From a virus: DNA of 44,773 nucleotides. Below the pieces are notes generated by a model. The model searched no databases, was not told where the DNA came from, and saw only the letters and a program-made list of their open reading frames with translations. The stretch lies in the IMG/VR virus record IMGVR_UViG_3300042527_000698, positions 1 through 44,773 of that record; one strand, given 5' to 3'. Below, one piece after another: positions 17,231 to 25,974 of this stretch. The number at the start of each line of letters is the position of its first letter. Position 1 is the stretch's first letter. A program made the position numbers and the translations under genes.

Positions 17231-19087
17231 TTATAACACCGACGACAAGGCGGGGGTTACGTTAGGAAAACGACGATCAGAAAAGGTGATAGTCGCTGCG
17301 GCATTACTCGAATTTGCGTCCTGACCGCTGGCGCTCTGCCAGCCGGAAAGCGTAGTGCCGAAAGTTGGCGTCAGGTTTATACTCGACCAAACGCGAACGA
17401 GCGTGCTGAACTGGTTGTAATCGCTGGTTGTAATGGGGTTATTAGTGTCGTTGTCGCCTCTGATGGCGCAACCAAGGTTGTGAAACAGCGTGTCCCTGAC
17501 TGTGAACTTAGAAAACGCGCCAAAAGCCTGAATGCCTGTATTATCGTTTTGCAAAACAGCCGCTGTTTTTTGAATGATCATTGTGTCTCTGACATTCACA
17601 GTGACCGGAGACCCTGCCGTTCCAAAGCCTGCTTGAATGCCGTTTGTGCAGTCAATTATCCGCGCGAACACATCGCAGGAACGCCTCAGATCCAGCGCCA
17701 GCTCGCAGTTTTTTGCTTGCACTGATACAAAAGCCCCTGCATCCGCCATTGTCGCGTAGTAAAAGCCCGTCACGCAATTGTCGAACACCCATGACCCGTT
17801 TATGTAGCAGGTCGCCATCGTAGCGCCGGTGTCTTTCAAGATCTGCACGCCGTAACGCATGTTCTGAGTGTAGTTGACGCCCTGGTATTCGCAGATGATA
17901 GACGGTCCATGGTGGAAGAAACCCACTTCCCCAAACGATCCAGCCCCGGCCCAAGGTGTTAACTGGCGTGCGATGCAGTTGCGAATAATCACCTTTGAAG
18001 GTTTCGCGCCGGACTTGAACGCGACAAAGTTGGTTGGATAACTGATAACCTGCCGCTCGCAGTCCTCCGCTAGGCACTCATCAAAAATAAGGTCATCAGC
18101 GATCTCGCCGTTTGCGACCCCGATAGCGTGGTTCCACGCCTGCCTGCCGACACAGTTTTTATAATGACCAGACTTGAACCCGAGTATCGCGTAGCCTTGC
18201 TGACCTGTGCTGGTTTTTGCCCCAGCTTTTTCAGCGATAAGACCCTGAACGAAAAAGCCGTCCCCGCCATGCAAACACAGGGTGCGAACGCTGATTTCGT
18301 AAGTCTTTCCGTTTGTGATCGGGTTTGTGCTGCCAGTCGGATGCACATAGAGAATTTTGTTGACGCTGTCCCACCAGAACGAGCCGGCTGTCGCTTCGAC
18401 ATCCGCAATCGATGCTGGGCGTGTGTAGCCGCTTTGGTTAAACGTCAAACCTAGGCGCGTATTGTTTTCCCACACCATCAGCACATCGCTGTTGGTAACG
18501 CCAACATAGCTGTTTGTCGTCGCGGGGATATTTGAAAGAGCAACGCGATACGTATTTACTTGCGCAGGCGTTAAACTGAAAGAAGCATTGGCGACCAGGT
18601 CAGCCCCTGAAACGATCGGGGCTGCACCGCTTTCTCCGTACACGCCGACATAAGCTTGATCTGGGATCTGAAACTGCTCCCTAAAAACAGACCCGCGTTT
18701 GAGCAATATCTGTGGGTTCGATATTCCAGAAGCCAAGGTCAACGCTTGGGCAATTGTTTGAACTGGCGTTGTGGTGGAGGTACCAGCATTGCTGTTATTT
18801 CCGCCTACGCTGTCGACAAAGAACGTGGGCCCTCTGGTCGACAAACCGTTGTAGAATTGCCGCCGCCAACGCTGCCCAACAGCATCAACCAGAATGCCTG
18901 CGCCATCGTCCAGAGACGTGGTGTCCGTTGGATCTATTTTGTAAACAGCGCCGCCGCCGTCTCCACCTATCAGCAGGCTTGTCTGCGGAAGGTTGGCCGC
19001 CAACACATTGTTAGCTCTGATATAGGCAATATTTGGCGCAAGATTATTGAGCGTCTTGACATTTACGTAGGATTTAGTCACCGCCAT
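17231..19087 (-). CDS. tailspike, right-handed beta-helix protein
   Basis: 618 residues. The N-terminal 90 residues (with LIGGDGGGAVYKIDPTDTTS and VDAVGQRWRRQF) look like a virion-binding domain. From about residue 90 (PTFFVDSVGGNN) the protein has the spaced beta-strand and Asn/Gly-turn pattern of a pectate-lyase-like parallel beta-helix, as in depolymerase tailspikes. The probable role is recognition or cleavage of a surface polysaccharide. Catalytic residues cannot be named by eye. It overlaps the 52-residue gene upstream by 14 bases and forms a tail-fibre module with the next genes. Confidence 0.78.
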   Translation of the reverse strand: MAVTKSYVNVKTLNNLAPNIAYIRANNVLAANLPQTSLLIGGDGGGAVYKIDPTDTTSLDDGAGILVDAVGQRWRRQFYNGLSTRGPTFFVDSVGGNNSNAGTSTTTPVQTIAQALTLASGISNPQILLKRGSVFREQFQIPDQAYVGVYGESGAAPIVSGADLVANASFSLTPAQVNTYRVALSNIPATTNSYVGVTNSDVLMVWENNTRLGLTFNQSGYTRPASIADVEATAGSFWWDSVNKILYVHPTGSTNPITNGKTYEISVRTLCLHGGDGFFVQGLIAEKAGAKTSTGQQGYAILGFKSGHYKNCVGRQAWNHAIGVANGEIADDLIFDECLAEDCERQVISYPTNFVAFKSGAKPSKVIIRNCIARQLTPWAGAGSFGEVGFFHHGPSIICEYQGVNYTQNMRYGVQILKDTGATMATCYINGSWVFDNCVTGFYYATMADAGAFVSVQAKNCELALDLRRSCDVFARIIDCTNGIQAGFGTAGSPVTVNVRDTMIIQKTAAVLQNDNTGIQAFGAFSKFTVRDTLFHNLGCAIRGDNDTNNPITTSDYNQFSTLVRVWSSINLTPTFGTTLSGWQSASGQDANSSNAAATITFSDRRFPNVTPALSSVL

Positions 19088-19232
19088 CCCCTGTGCGTTT
19101 TGCGCTTTCTTTCACTTTCGCCATGAGCTGGCACACGTCTTCTTCGAAAGCGCGAATGCCTATTTGCTTGATTGCGATGTCAAGCAAGCCGGCGAGCACC
19201 TGAAATTGAGCGGGGGTAAGCTCCAAGGTCAT
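19074..19232 (-). CDS. small protein between tail genes, unknown
   Basis: 52 residues (begins MTLELTPAQFQVLAGLLDIA), predicted helical and amphipathic, with one Cys. Its ATG shares one base with the upstream stop (TGATG), and its end overlaps the tailspike start by 14 bases. The tight packing supports it being translated. A short helical protein here could be a tail-fibre assembly factor, but nothing in the sequence proves that. Confidence 0.62.
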   Translation of the reverse strand: MTLELTPAQFQVLAGLLDIAIKQIGIRAFEEDVCQLMAKVKESAKRTGDGGD

Positions 19233-19438
19233 CAGGCGGCTTCCTCTTGTGGGGCTGGCAGGGCGGCGTTGTACGCCTCGCGCGCGGCGGTGATGCCCGC
19301 CTCGAAATCGGCGGCTGCGTACTGGTTGCGGTAGCTCTCAGCGGCCTTGTTCATGACAAAGATCAGATAAGCCGCATTGTCCGCAAACGGACCTTCTGGA
19401 GTCGTGTAGTTGTCTGCAATTGTGATAGTGTAAGTCAT
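19232..19438 (-). CDS. small protein of the tail-fibre module, unknown
   Basis: 68 residues. It starts MTYTITIADNYTTPEGPFAD, continues with a helical, Ala-rich region (AADFEAGITAAREAYNAAL) and ends acidic. The frame fits exactly between the 428-residue virion protein and the next small gene, which overlaps its stop. No known domain is recognised. Confidence 0.65.
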   Translation of the reverse strand: MTYTITIADNYTTPEGPFADNAAYLIFVMNKAAESYRNQYAAADFEAGITAAREAYNAALPAPQEEAA

Positions 19439-19450
19439 AAAATTTGCTCC

Positions 19451-20737
19451 TTAAGTCAGCGCCGCCGTTGAAACCCAACCGCCGTTGTAAACGTAAATTT
19501 TGTTGTTGCTGGTGTCGTAATGCAACGCAACTTGTCCTGTCGGAATGTCTGCCGGAACGCCCGTAGGAGCGCCCGCGCTGGATGGGATCATGACATAACC
19601 AACGGTTGCGCTAGTCGCTAAAGCGGCAGTGCCGAAAGCAATGTTTCCGCGCGATCCCGTTCCCGCGCCTTCGGTGGCGAGGATGGCCGTCGATGAACTC
19701 CAGCCCAGATAAACGCGGCTGTAGTTAGATGCGTCAGTAAACGAACGATACCAGCGATGCGCCTGCGCGTTCGTGCCCCGCCGCTGCGCGAAGGTGTCGG
19801 CGGCGTCGCGGTGGAGAAAAAGGTCTCTGGTCGTGTATTGTATCGTACCACTGGTGCCGCTTTCCCACGAAAGCGGATAAATTGCCGCTAGGCTCATGCC
19901 GTTGGTAGTGCCGTTGGTAACTATTACTCTTGCCGCGCTAGCGCCGCCCGCCAATGTCACGCCGGCTGCGTCGAAATAAGCAAAATCGGAACCAGATACA
20001 CCGGCTTGAGTGGAACGCAATGTCACAGTCGCGCCATGAAACGTCGCGGGCAGTGCGCGCATAGCCAGCGTACCGCCGCTCGTGTACGCGCCGCTTTCCG
20101 ACCCATTCACGACAACTGTCGTGGCGGTTGAAGACACGACAATAAAATTGCCATTATAACCGTTTGGCGTGACGCCAGACACTGTAATGGCTTCGTTAAC
20201 TTGAAACGGTGTCGCAAACCCTACGTTTGCAAATGTGAAGGTAATCTGCGTGCCCGTGCCGCTCGCGCCTGTAAGCGCAATGCTTCCGGTGCTGGTCATC
20301 GACCCTAGTGAAACGCCGTCGCGACGACAGCTTACAAGCGCTGTCTGCCACAGCGACTGCAAAGCCGCTGGTCGCCCGGTTAAATCCCGGCTTAACACAT
20401 GCAACCATGCCACCCCTGTCGCGTCCGTTCCTCCGGTACCGTTTGGGTAAATGTCCAAAGCCGTTGGGCCGTTTGCGGTCGCGCGACGAAACACTGGCAC
20501 GCCAATTCCCGGCGTTTCAGATCCGCGCGCAAACAACTCCACAAGCTCGCCGCCCGAGCCAAAAGTAAGCAGGCCGTCTTTGCTGACACTAAACCGACTA
20601 CTTCCCCCCACCTGCAAATCCAGCAGCAGGCTGCCCGCTGCGGAGGCGGTGTCGGTGACGTTCAAGCCTATGCCCGTAAAAGTCGTGCCGGCGGCGTTCC
20701 ACGTATCGACAAGGGCATAGATTGGCATAGTGCTCAT
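19451..20737 (-). CDS. putative tail fibre or virion appendage protein
   Basis: 428 residues, beta-rich and Gly/Thr/Ser/Ala-rich. The N-terminal half carries repeated short strands (GSLLLDLQVGGSSRFSVSKDG). The end (PTGQVALHYDTSNNKIYVYNGGWV) is a motif often seen at the C-terminus of phage fibres and collar proteins. It lies between the portal module and the tailspike gene, and its ATG overlaps the stop of the 48-residue gene (ATGA). The structural role is inferred from composition and neighbours. Confidence 0.68.
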   Translation of the reverse strand: MSTMPIYALVDTWNAAGTTFTGIGLNVTDTASAAGSLLLDLQVGGSSRFSVSKDGLLTFGSGGELVELFARGSETPGIGVPVFRRATANGPTALDIYPNGTGGTDATGVAWLHVLSRDLTGRPAALQSLWQTALVSCRRDGVSLGSMTSTGSIALTGASGTGTQITFTFANVGFATPFQVNEAITVSGVTPNGYNGNFIVVSSTATTVVVNGSESGAYTSGGTLAMRALPATFHGATVTLRSTQAGVSGSDFAYFDAAGVTLAGGASAARVIVTNGTTNGMSLAAIYPLSWESGTSGTIQYTTRDLFLHRDAADTFAQRRGTNAQAHRWYRSFTDASNYSRVYLGWSSSTAILATEGAGTGSRGNIAFGTAALATSATVGYVMIPSSAGAPTGVPADIPTGQVALHYDTSNNKIYVYNGGWVSTAALT

Positions 20738-20880
20738 AGGTCACGCCCCACAATCGTTGAGCCATCACGGGCTACAAGAAGCAGCCCATCACGAGAGACA
20801 ACTTCGTCAGCTACAGAGCCCCCGGGGCTTGCCCGATCTCCGATAAAGCCTCGCTTAAGCCAAAGCGCCAGAATGCTCAC
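20734..20880 (-). CDS. small protein of the tail-fibre module, unknown
   Basis: 48 residues, starting with GTG (MSILALWLKRGFIGDRASPG). The GTG overlaps the upstream TGA by four bases (GTGA), and its own TGA overlaps the next ATG by four bases. Without it there would be a hole of about 140 bases in an otherwise gap-free operon. The central part (DEVVSRDGLLLVARDGSTIVG) has two similar strand-turn units. Function unknown. Confidence 0.68.
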   Translation of the reverse strand: MSILALWLKRGFIGDRASPGGSVADEVVSRDGLLLVARDGSTIVGRDL

Positions 20881-21230
20881 GGCTGCACCACCAAGGTAAT
20901 CGTTCGCGCGCCGCCCTGGTTAACCGGCGTGCCGGCTGTGCCAGAACGGATCTTCAAAAACCGCACGCCTACCCAATCGCCAATAGCTTGCGCCAGATAG
21001 CGCGAAGCGGCGACCACGAGTGTGCGCTCGGTCCCGCCATCGTACAGGTCATCATAGGTGACGCCATCCACGCTAGCTTGGAAGGTCAGCGACGCGGCCG
21101 TCCAGCTTGAAGGCATGTCGATGGCGACCAGCTTGCGCCCGCCAAAATCCACAGCATCCGACAGGCTCGCGGCGTTGGCGATCGTGGCGGTGCGAACTTC
21201 GAGGGCTTGGGAAACGACGGGCGCACCCAT
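20877..21230 (-). CDS. virion-region beta protein, unknown
   Basis: 117 residues, predicted nearly all beta. It contains FGGRKLVAIDMPSSWTAASL and FQASVDGVTYDDLYD, a lectin- or Ig-like pattern often found in small phage proteins near the portal gene. It has no cysteine and no membrane segment. It is probably a minor structural protein, based on gene order. Confidence 0.65.
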   Translation of the reverse strand: MGAPVVSQALEVRTATIANAASLSDAVDFGGRKLVAIDMPSSWTAASLTFQASVDGVTYDDLYDGGTERTLVVAASRYLAQAIGDWVGVRFLKIRSGTAGTPVNQGGARTITLVVQP

Positions 21231-21231
21231 A

Positions 21232-21342
21232 TCACTTGCCCTTCTGCATTGGTTTCTTGCCGCCGCCTTTTGATGGCGCCATCGGCTTCTTGCTGCCGCC
21301 CTTGCCGGCGGGCTTGGCTCCGTAGGGTTTCATTCCAGGCAT
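21232..21342 (-). CDS. short Lys/Gly/Pro-rich protein
   Basis: 36 residues (MPGMKPYGAKPAGKGGSKKP then more Lys/Gly). I chose the ATG at 21342 because GGAGG lies eight bases upstream; a longer frame upstream lies inside the portal gene and looks like a shadow. It is highly basic and probably disordered. Such peptides are common after portal genes in BPP-1-like phages; the role is unknown. Confidence 0.66.
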   Translation of the reverse strand: MPGMKPYGAKPAGKGGSKKPMAPSKGGGKKPMQKGK

Positions 21343-21343
21343 G

Positions 21344-23011
21344 TTAGGTTCCTCCATAGCCGCTAAAAAGGTTGATGAGATCGGTAGCGGCGTTCTTTTC
21401 GTCGGTCTTGACCGTGCCAAGCTTGGCCGCTGCATCAGCCTGCATCTGCGCGGCCTGCATCTGTTGGGCTTGGGCTTGAGCTTGTGCGCGTTGCTGGCGG
21501 ATAATGGCCACGTTCTCGGATGCGACGATAATGTCGGGATCCACCCCAAGCATGTCGCTGTAGCTGTCAGCCCACTTGTCCACGTCGATCTTGTCGATCA
21601 CCTCAGGGCGCATCTGGGCCACCATGCCTAGGGCGCCAACGAAGCGGTCAACGCCATTAACGCCGATCGCCCGCTGCGCCTGGGCAAGCATGGACACGAA
21701 CTCCACGTCAAGCTCCACGCCCTGCAGGGCCTCGGGTGGTGGCGGGATGAGATCGGCCCGAACCATGCGGGTGAAGGTTTCGTCGATCAGGGGCTTAAGA
21801 AGCTCATTGTGCAAACGCTCGAGCACAGGGCCAAGCATCAGGAGCTTTTCCTCGTGCCGCTCTGCCACCTCAGTCGCGGTCATGCGACCTGGAGAGGTCG
21901 AAGCCAGCATGAGGAAGAGATCGGCATAGAACGCGCCACGAATGCGCTCGCGCACGTCCTGAATATCGAAGAGCAGATGTTGCAGGTCCAGCTGCACGTT
22001 GAACAGGGTCGATACCGCGTTCTGGGCGCCGGGCGCATCAACATAGGTCACGCCGCCGGGCAGATAGTCTAGGTCGCGGCCCTTCATGCCAGCCGGCACT
22101 TGGAGCGGCGGCTTGGTCTGATAGTCGATGGCATTGGCCTTGCGCAGCTGCTCGTGCTGAAGCTGCTTGATGTCGCCCAATGCTTCCATGCCGGGGCTGT
22201 TGCCATACACATCGCCGGGCATTTTGTGCCAGCGCGGGGCTAGGCCGGGGAACCTATCGTAGCCGCTCTCACGCAACACCTTGTCGCCCGCGTCCTCGCG
22301 GCCAGGCTCGAAGTAGACGCTGCGCCATGGCTTGTTCTTGCCATCCGCCTTGCGTGCATCGCGATCGCTGCGCGGCTCAATGCCGTGGATGATCGGCACC
22401 CACGCATCGAGATTGCCTGAGTTGTAAAGCGCTTGGGTCGTGCGCGAGCATTGATCGTACCCAAACTCGGCGACCAGCTCGGCAACGGTCCTCTCGAACT
22501 CGCGGTAAATCGTGTTGACGTTGCCCCTGTAATCCGTGGCCAAGGCAAACTCGCCAACGGGGCTTTGGTAATGGTGGATGAGGGCGTCATAGTCATCCAT
22601 GAGGATCGACGCGCTTGTGCCAAACGCGCCCAGCTGTTCGTAGCACGAATGGAGCATGAGGTAAGTGTTCGATCGAGCAAACACGTTCAGCATGCGCCCT
22701 TGCGTTTCGGCCAGCCATGACTTGACCGGAGCGTAGTCCATCAGATCTTCATCGGGCAAAGCCAAGCGAAACCATGGCCTAGCGGGCGACGTCATGCCGC
22801 TCATCATGCCGGCTGACAGGATACGCAGGGAGCGTGAAGCCGTGCTGTCAAAGATCGCGTTGTGCTTCTTCGTGCCTTTGTTCCGGTCGCTCTTGTAGAA
22901 CCGCGTCGAATGAAACAGGTAATCCGACAGCTCGCGCCAGTGTGCGATCCAACTGGACCGCTCGGTCTGGAGCGCCGTCCAGCGGCGCAGCATGTCGGTC
23001 TTTGGGATCAT
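21344..23011 (-). CDS. portal (head-to-tail connector) protein, T7-type
   Basis: 555 residues. RSSWIAHWRELSDYLFHST, ASRSLRILSAGMMSGMTSPARPWF and SCYEQLGAFGTSASIL are hallmark segments of the podoviral head-tail connector family (Pfam Head-tail_con). The C-terminus is Gln/Ala-rich and probably forms the barrel inside the capsid. It makes the dodecameric ring through which DNA is packaged by the terminase encoded three genes upstream. Its length is normal for the family. Confidence 0.93.
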   Translation of the reverse strand: MIPKTDMLRRWTALQTERSSWIAHWRELSDYLFHSTRFYKSDRNKGTKKHNAIFDSTASRSLRILSAGMMSGMTSPARPWFRLALPDEDLMDYAPVKSWLAETQGRMLNVFARSNTYLMLHSCYEQLGAFGTSASILMDDYDALIHHYQSPVGEFALATDYRGNVNTIYREFERTVAELVAEFGYDQCSRTTQALYNSGNLDAWVPIIHGIEPRSDRDARKADGKNKPWRSVYFEPGREDAGDKVLRESGYDRFPGLAPRWHKMPGDVYGNSPGMEALGDIKQLQHEQLRKANAIDYQTKPPLQVPAGMKGRDLDYLPGGVTYVDAPGAQNAVSTLFNVQLDLQHLLFDIQDVRERIRGAFYADLFLMLASTSPGRMTATEVAERHEEKLLMLGPVLERLHNELLKPLIDETFTRMVRADLIPPPPEALQGVELDVEFVSMLAQAQRAIGVNGVDRFVGALGMVAQMRPEVIDKIDVDKWADSYSDMLGVDPDIIVASENVAIIRQQRAQAQAQAQQMQAAQMQADAAAKLGTVKTDEKNAATDLINLFSGYGGT

Positions 23012-23319
23012 GATCCTAGCAAACTCGTGCGGCCCAGCATGCCGCCGCTGGTTGGCGCACCCATTGTGCCGGTGAGGAATGTGCCGCCTACACCGCCGCC
23101 GCTCATGGCGCGATTGCGCGCGGCGAGCGCTGCGATGTTAGGGCGCTTCTGGTTAGCGCGGTTGAACTCGCGCTCGGCCTGGCGCTGTTGCATCTCGGCT
23201 TGCATGGTAGCTTGGTTGGCGGCGCGGCGTTGGGCCTTCTGGGCCTTCTGGCCTTGGTAAACGCTTGCGCCAGATGCGGCGGCGCTGGCTGCAATCGCTA
23301 GGGTTACAGGATCAGCCAT
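23008..23319 (-). CDS. small virion-associated protein, unknown
   Basis: 103 residues from ATG at 23319 (a GTG three bases earlier is also possible). A hydrophobic Ala-rich N-terminus (TLAIAASAAASGASVYQGQK) is followed by a Gln/Arg/Ala helix and a Gly/Thr-rich tail. The layout resembles the gp14-like protein encoded at 10743-11285, so it may be a second small ejected or capsid-internal protein. It overlaps the acetyltransferase stop and the portal start. Confidence 0.68.
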   Translation of the reverse strand: MADPVTLAIAASAAASGASVYQGQKAQKAQRRAANQATMQAEMQQRQAEREFNRANQKRPNIAALAARNRAMSGGGVGGTFLTGTMGAPTSGGMLGRTSLLGS

Positions 23320-23792
23320 CACAGCACCTGATAGTGGATGGTTTCAAACGGATCGTAGCCCAGTTTTGGAAGCATCCGATCAAGGGTCGTCCCCGGCTTA
23401 GCGTGCCACAGCATCATCTTGACGCCTCTATCCTTGGCCGCGCGCTCAGTCGCCGTGATTAGCCGCATGCCGGTCATACCGCGCCTGTGTGATTTGCGAA
23501 CAAAAAGCAAGTCATTCTGACACATCAGCAAATCGCCATAGTGCAGGTTCGTGCAAACAATGTTCACGCTGTAGCCGACTAGGGTTTCGCCGCCATCGAC
23601 ATGAGTGTCGACATGAGCGAACATGCCAATCGCGAACAGATTGCCCGCCGCCTCGAGGGCCTGATACCGCTCTACGTCAGGCTTGAGCAGCATGATGTCC
23701 GGCACGGTGGCCAGCTCGGCGTAGTGCTCCTCGAGCAGCGGCCAGGCGCGGTCAATCCATTCGCTAGCCACAATCTCGCGCGGGATCGCCAT
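23319..23792 (-). CDS. GNAT-type N-acetyltransferase, phage
   Basis: 157 residues. LVGYSVNIVCTNLHYGDLLMC and DLLFVRKSHRRGMTGMRLITA form the strand 4 / acetyl-CoA pyrophosphate loop pattern (R/Q-x-x-G-x-G/A-like RRGMTG). The end, HAKPGTTLDRMLPKLGYDP, is the usual GNAT C-terminal strand and turn. Similar GNAT genes are common between terminase and portal genes of podoviruses. The substrate is unknown. Its start codon shares one base with the terminase stop. Confidence 0.8.
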   Translation of the reverse strand: MAIPREIVASEWIDRAWPLLEEHYAELATVPDIMLLKPDVERYQALEAAGNLFAIGMFAHVDTHVDGGETLVGYSVNIVCTNLHYGDLLMCQNDLLFVRKSHRRGMTGMRLITATERAAKDRGVKMMLWHAKPGTTLDRMLPKLGYDPFETIHYQVL

Positions 23793-25117
23793 CAGACCAT
23801 ATCCAAGGGGTTGTATTCACCACGCGAGCGAGGCCGGGCCAACTCATCGCGCTGACGTTCAAAGCGGGTTCTGGCTGCAACGGGTGCGGCGAAGGTCAGG
23901 GCCAGGGCATCGCCAAGGTCAGGCGATGGTAGCCCGCGCGCCTTGAGGTCATCCTTGCTTTCCAGCACGCGCCTGCCTGTCTGCGTAAAAGCGTAGGTGG
24001 GCGCGGCGAGATCCTGCTTAAGCGCCACATCATCAGGGATCGCGCCGCCTAGCTTGATCCACTCAGCCAGCCCGCACCACATTTCGGTGCGCTTGTCTTT
24101 GTGCGCCTCGTCGATGGGGCGCCCGCCGAACCAGACTTCGGTGACCTCATACTTAAGCTGGCGCAGGCGATCGATCACGCCTGAGCCATTGCCTGCGTCA
24201 ATGAACACCGCGTCCGGTTGCCACTCGGCGATCTTAGCCGCAACACGCGAGGCCAGGTCCATGTTGTCCACGCCACGCAGGACGATAGGCGGAAAGGCCA
24301 CCATGCCCTGACGCGGGAAGATCACACTGCGATCATCGCCAAAGCGCGCAGGATCCACCCCAAGGATGCGCGGCGCCCACTGGTATTCCGTGATCGCGTA
24401 ATGCCGTTGCGTCGCGGCTTGCACGTCAGACAGGCTAATCAACTGATCCTCGCCCGCCGCGCTGAAATCGCACAGATACTCGCGGCTGAATGATGTCTCG
24501 CTCATATCCCGACGCAAGCGCGCGATTTCGTCGGGGTCAAGGGCGTCAGTGTCGTACACGGTATAAAGATCGGACCGCCAATCCGGCAGGGTCTTGGCGC
24601 GAAAGAAAAGCTCGCTGAAAAGGTTAACGCCGCTCGGCGTGCCGATGAACAGCGCCCAGCCTTTGCGGTCAGACAGCGCGGGCTGGATGATGTCCTGCCA
24701 CACCTCAGGTTTGATCTGGGCGACTTCATCGATGACCACGCCATCAAGGCGCACGCCGCGCAAGGCGTCTGGATTGTCGCCGCCGAAGATGCGGATCACT
24801 GCGCCGTTGTGAGCCAGCTTGATTGACAGCTCGCTCTCGTTCACCGCCACAGCGTTGACGTTCAGGAGCGGGGCCAGCCGTTGCTTGAGCCGCGCCCATG
24901 CGATGGTCTTGGCTTGCTTGAGAAAGGGCGCAAGATAGACGTAGTAGGCTAGGTCCGCGGTAGTCTTAAGCGCTGCGTCAATCAGCTCCATCAGGGCCAA
25001 CTCAGTCTTCCCGGCTCGCCGGTGAAGCGCCAGCACACGGAACCGCGCCTTGCGTCTGTGGCATTCAGCCTGCCATTCGCGTGGGTAGTAGGCGAGGTTA
25101 ATCTGCTTCTGAGGCAT
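23792..25117 (-). CDS. terL: terminase large subunit
   Basis: 441 residues. An ATPase domain with Walker A (HRRAGKTEL, K37), Walker B (LDGVVIDE, 124-131) and a coupling motif (ALFIGTPSG, 155-163) is followed by an RNase H-like nuclease domain. Candidate metal ligands are D255 (ILGVDPARFGDD), D307 (DAVFIDAGNGSG) and D403 (DLGDALALTFA). It cuts and pumps DNA into the prohead through the portal. Its start overlaps the small-terminase-like gene by 20 bases. Its length is normal for a compact TerL. Confidence 0.95.
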   Translation of the reverse strand: MPQKQINLAYYPREWQAECHRRKARFRVLALHRRAGKTELALMELIDAALKTTADLAYYVYLAPFLKQAKTIAWARLKQRLAPLLNVNAVAVNESELSIKLAHNGAVIRIFGGDNPDALRGVRLDGVVIDEVAQIKPEVWQDIIQPALSDRKGWALFIGTPSGVNLFSELFFRAKTLPDWRSDLYTVYDTDALDPDEIARLRRDMSETSFSREYLCDFSAAGEDQLISLSDVQAATQRHYAITEYQWAPRILGVDPARFGDDRSVIFPRQGMVAFPPIVLRGVDNMDLASRVAAKIAEWQPDAVFIDAGNGSGVIDRLRQLKYEVTEVWFGGRPIDEAHKDKRTEMWCGLAEWIKLGGAIPDDVALKQDLAAPTYAFTQTGRRVLESKDDLKARGLPSPDLGDALALTFAAPVAARTRFERQRDELARPRSRGEYNPLDMV

Positions 25118-25400
25118 GCGGGACGCCTGTTGACACCATCAGGTAAATAGCCCCGCCGTTCTCACCGCTAACCACTTGCGTGGCCTTGCCAAACGCGCGG
25201 TCGTACACCTCTTTGACGGCTCCAAGGGCGACGGCCTCATTCTCCGATCGCAATAGCTGACCAAGGCGCTTGGTCGCCTCCGGCTCCATGGTGCGGGCAA
25301 TAGCCTTCAAATCCACGGTCGCCTTGTTGAGCGTACCCTTTTTCCGCCCGCTGCTTTGGGGCTTCTTTACTGTGCCTGGTTGAGGGCCGCGAAGTCCCAT
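25098..25400 (-). CDS. terS: putative terminase small subunit
   Basis: 100 residues. The basic N-terminus (GLRGPQPGTVKKPQSSGRKK) is typical of small terminases, and KATVDLKAIARTMEPEATKRLGQLL and AVALGAVKEVYDRAFGKATQ make a helical, DNA-binding-like core. It lies immediately upstream of terL with a 20-base overlap. It would select packaging sites. The assignment rests on position and N-terminal pattern; the sequence is short and weakly conserved. Confidence 0.72.
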   Translation of the reverse strand: MGLRGPQPGTVKKPQSSGRKKGTLNKATVDLKAIARTMEPEATKRLGQLLRSENEAVALGAVKEVYDRAFGKATQVVSGENGGAIYLMVSTGVPHASEAD

Positions 25401-25436
25401 TTGTCAAAACAACTCTGTTTAACTCTGTTTTTCGCT

Positions 25437-25586
25437 TTAACGCTTCGTTGTTTTCGCGCTCTCGCGAAACGCCTTCGCGGTGGGAGCGCCTTTTGCACCG
25501 GGCTTTCGCATCTTCTCGCCAGACCCCGCTTTGATGCGGGCCTTCTTGGCGTGGATGTTCGCGTAAAGGCCGGGGCGCTTTGCCAT
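25437..25586 (-). CDS. small basic conserved phage protein
   Basis: 49 residues, starting MAKRPGLYANIHAKKARIKA and containing GSGEKMRKPGAKGAPTAKAF. I recognise this as a widespread small phage protein of unknown function, usually near the terminase or capsid genes. It is very basic and may bind nucleic acid. Its ATG shares one base with the upstream TGA (TGATG). Confidence 0.75.
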   Translation of the reverse strand: MAKRPGLYANIHAKKARIKAGSGEKMRKPGAKGAPTAKAFRESAKTTKR

Positions 25587-25747
25587 CAGCCGCCCGCCGT
25601 GCTTGCAGCCTGGATCAAAGCAGGGCCGTGCTTGGTCAGCAGGCCGAACAGGGCGCTAGGCAGCTGCGCGCCGACCCAGAGCAGGGCGCCAGCAACGATT
25701 GTGCCAAGAGCCGTGAAGCCCGGCGGAAGGGCAAAAGAAAGTTTCAT
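25586..25747 (-). CDS. small membrane protein
   Basis: 53 residues, starting MKLSFALPPGFTALGTIVAG. One hydrophobic segment (about residues 9-38, interrupted by Gln and Pro) makes it a likely single-span membrane protein. Start and stop both overlap the neighbouring genes (ATGA and TGATG). Its size would suit a small holin or lysis regulator, but it has no other supporting feature. Confidence 0.65.
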   Translation of the reverse strand: MKLSFALPPGFTALGTIVAGALLWVGAQLPSALFGLLTKHGPALIQAASTAGG

Positions 25748-25974
25748 TGCTGTGCCTCACCGTTGGGGTAGCTGTACGTCTCGCCGGCAACCTCGATGGT
25801 AATCGCCGGCTCAACCGCTGGCGGGCGCTCGAACCAGTTGGTCAAATAGGTTTTGGCCAGATCGCGGCGCTCAGTCTGCTCAGCAAGCAGGCGCTCCAGC
25901 TTGCGGCATTCCTGTTCACTTTCGATCGCGCAGCGCGCGGCGTCCTCGGGTCCGTTGAATTTCATTTCTGCCAT
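25744..25974 (-). CDS. small protein, unknown
   Basis: 76 residues with a charged helix (ESEQECRKLERLLAEQTERR) and a beta-like tail (PAITIEVAGETYSYPNGEAQQ). No membrane segment. It overlaps the upstream gene by 13 bases and the downstream one by four. The chain of overlaps from 26384 to 25437 implies that these four small genes are co-translated. Confidence 0.65.
   Translation of the reverse strand: MAEMKFNGPEDAARCAIESEQECRKLERLLAEQTERRDLAKTYLTNWFERPPAVEPAITIEVAGETYSYPNGEAQQ

Noticed and set aside
21343-21549. N-terminal extension of the 36-residue Lys/Gly-rich protein into the portal gene
   Set aside because: The extension is overprinted on the portal C-terminus without conserved features, while GGAGG precedes the internal ATG.
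23792-25117. Tyrosine or serine integrase and att sites anywhere in the window
   Set aside because: No integrase motif was found in any gene; repeats seen are explained by other features.
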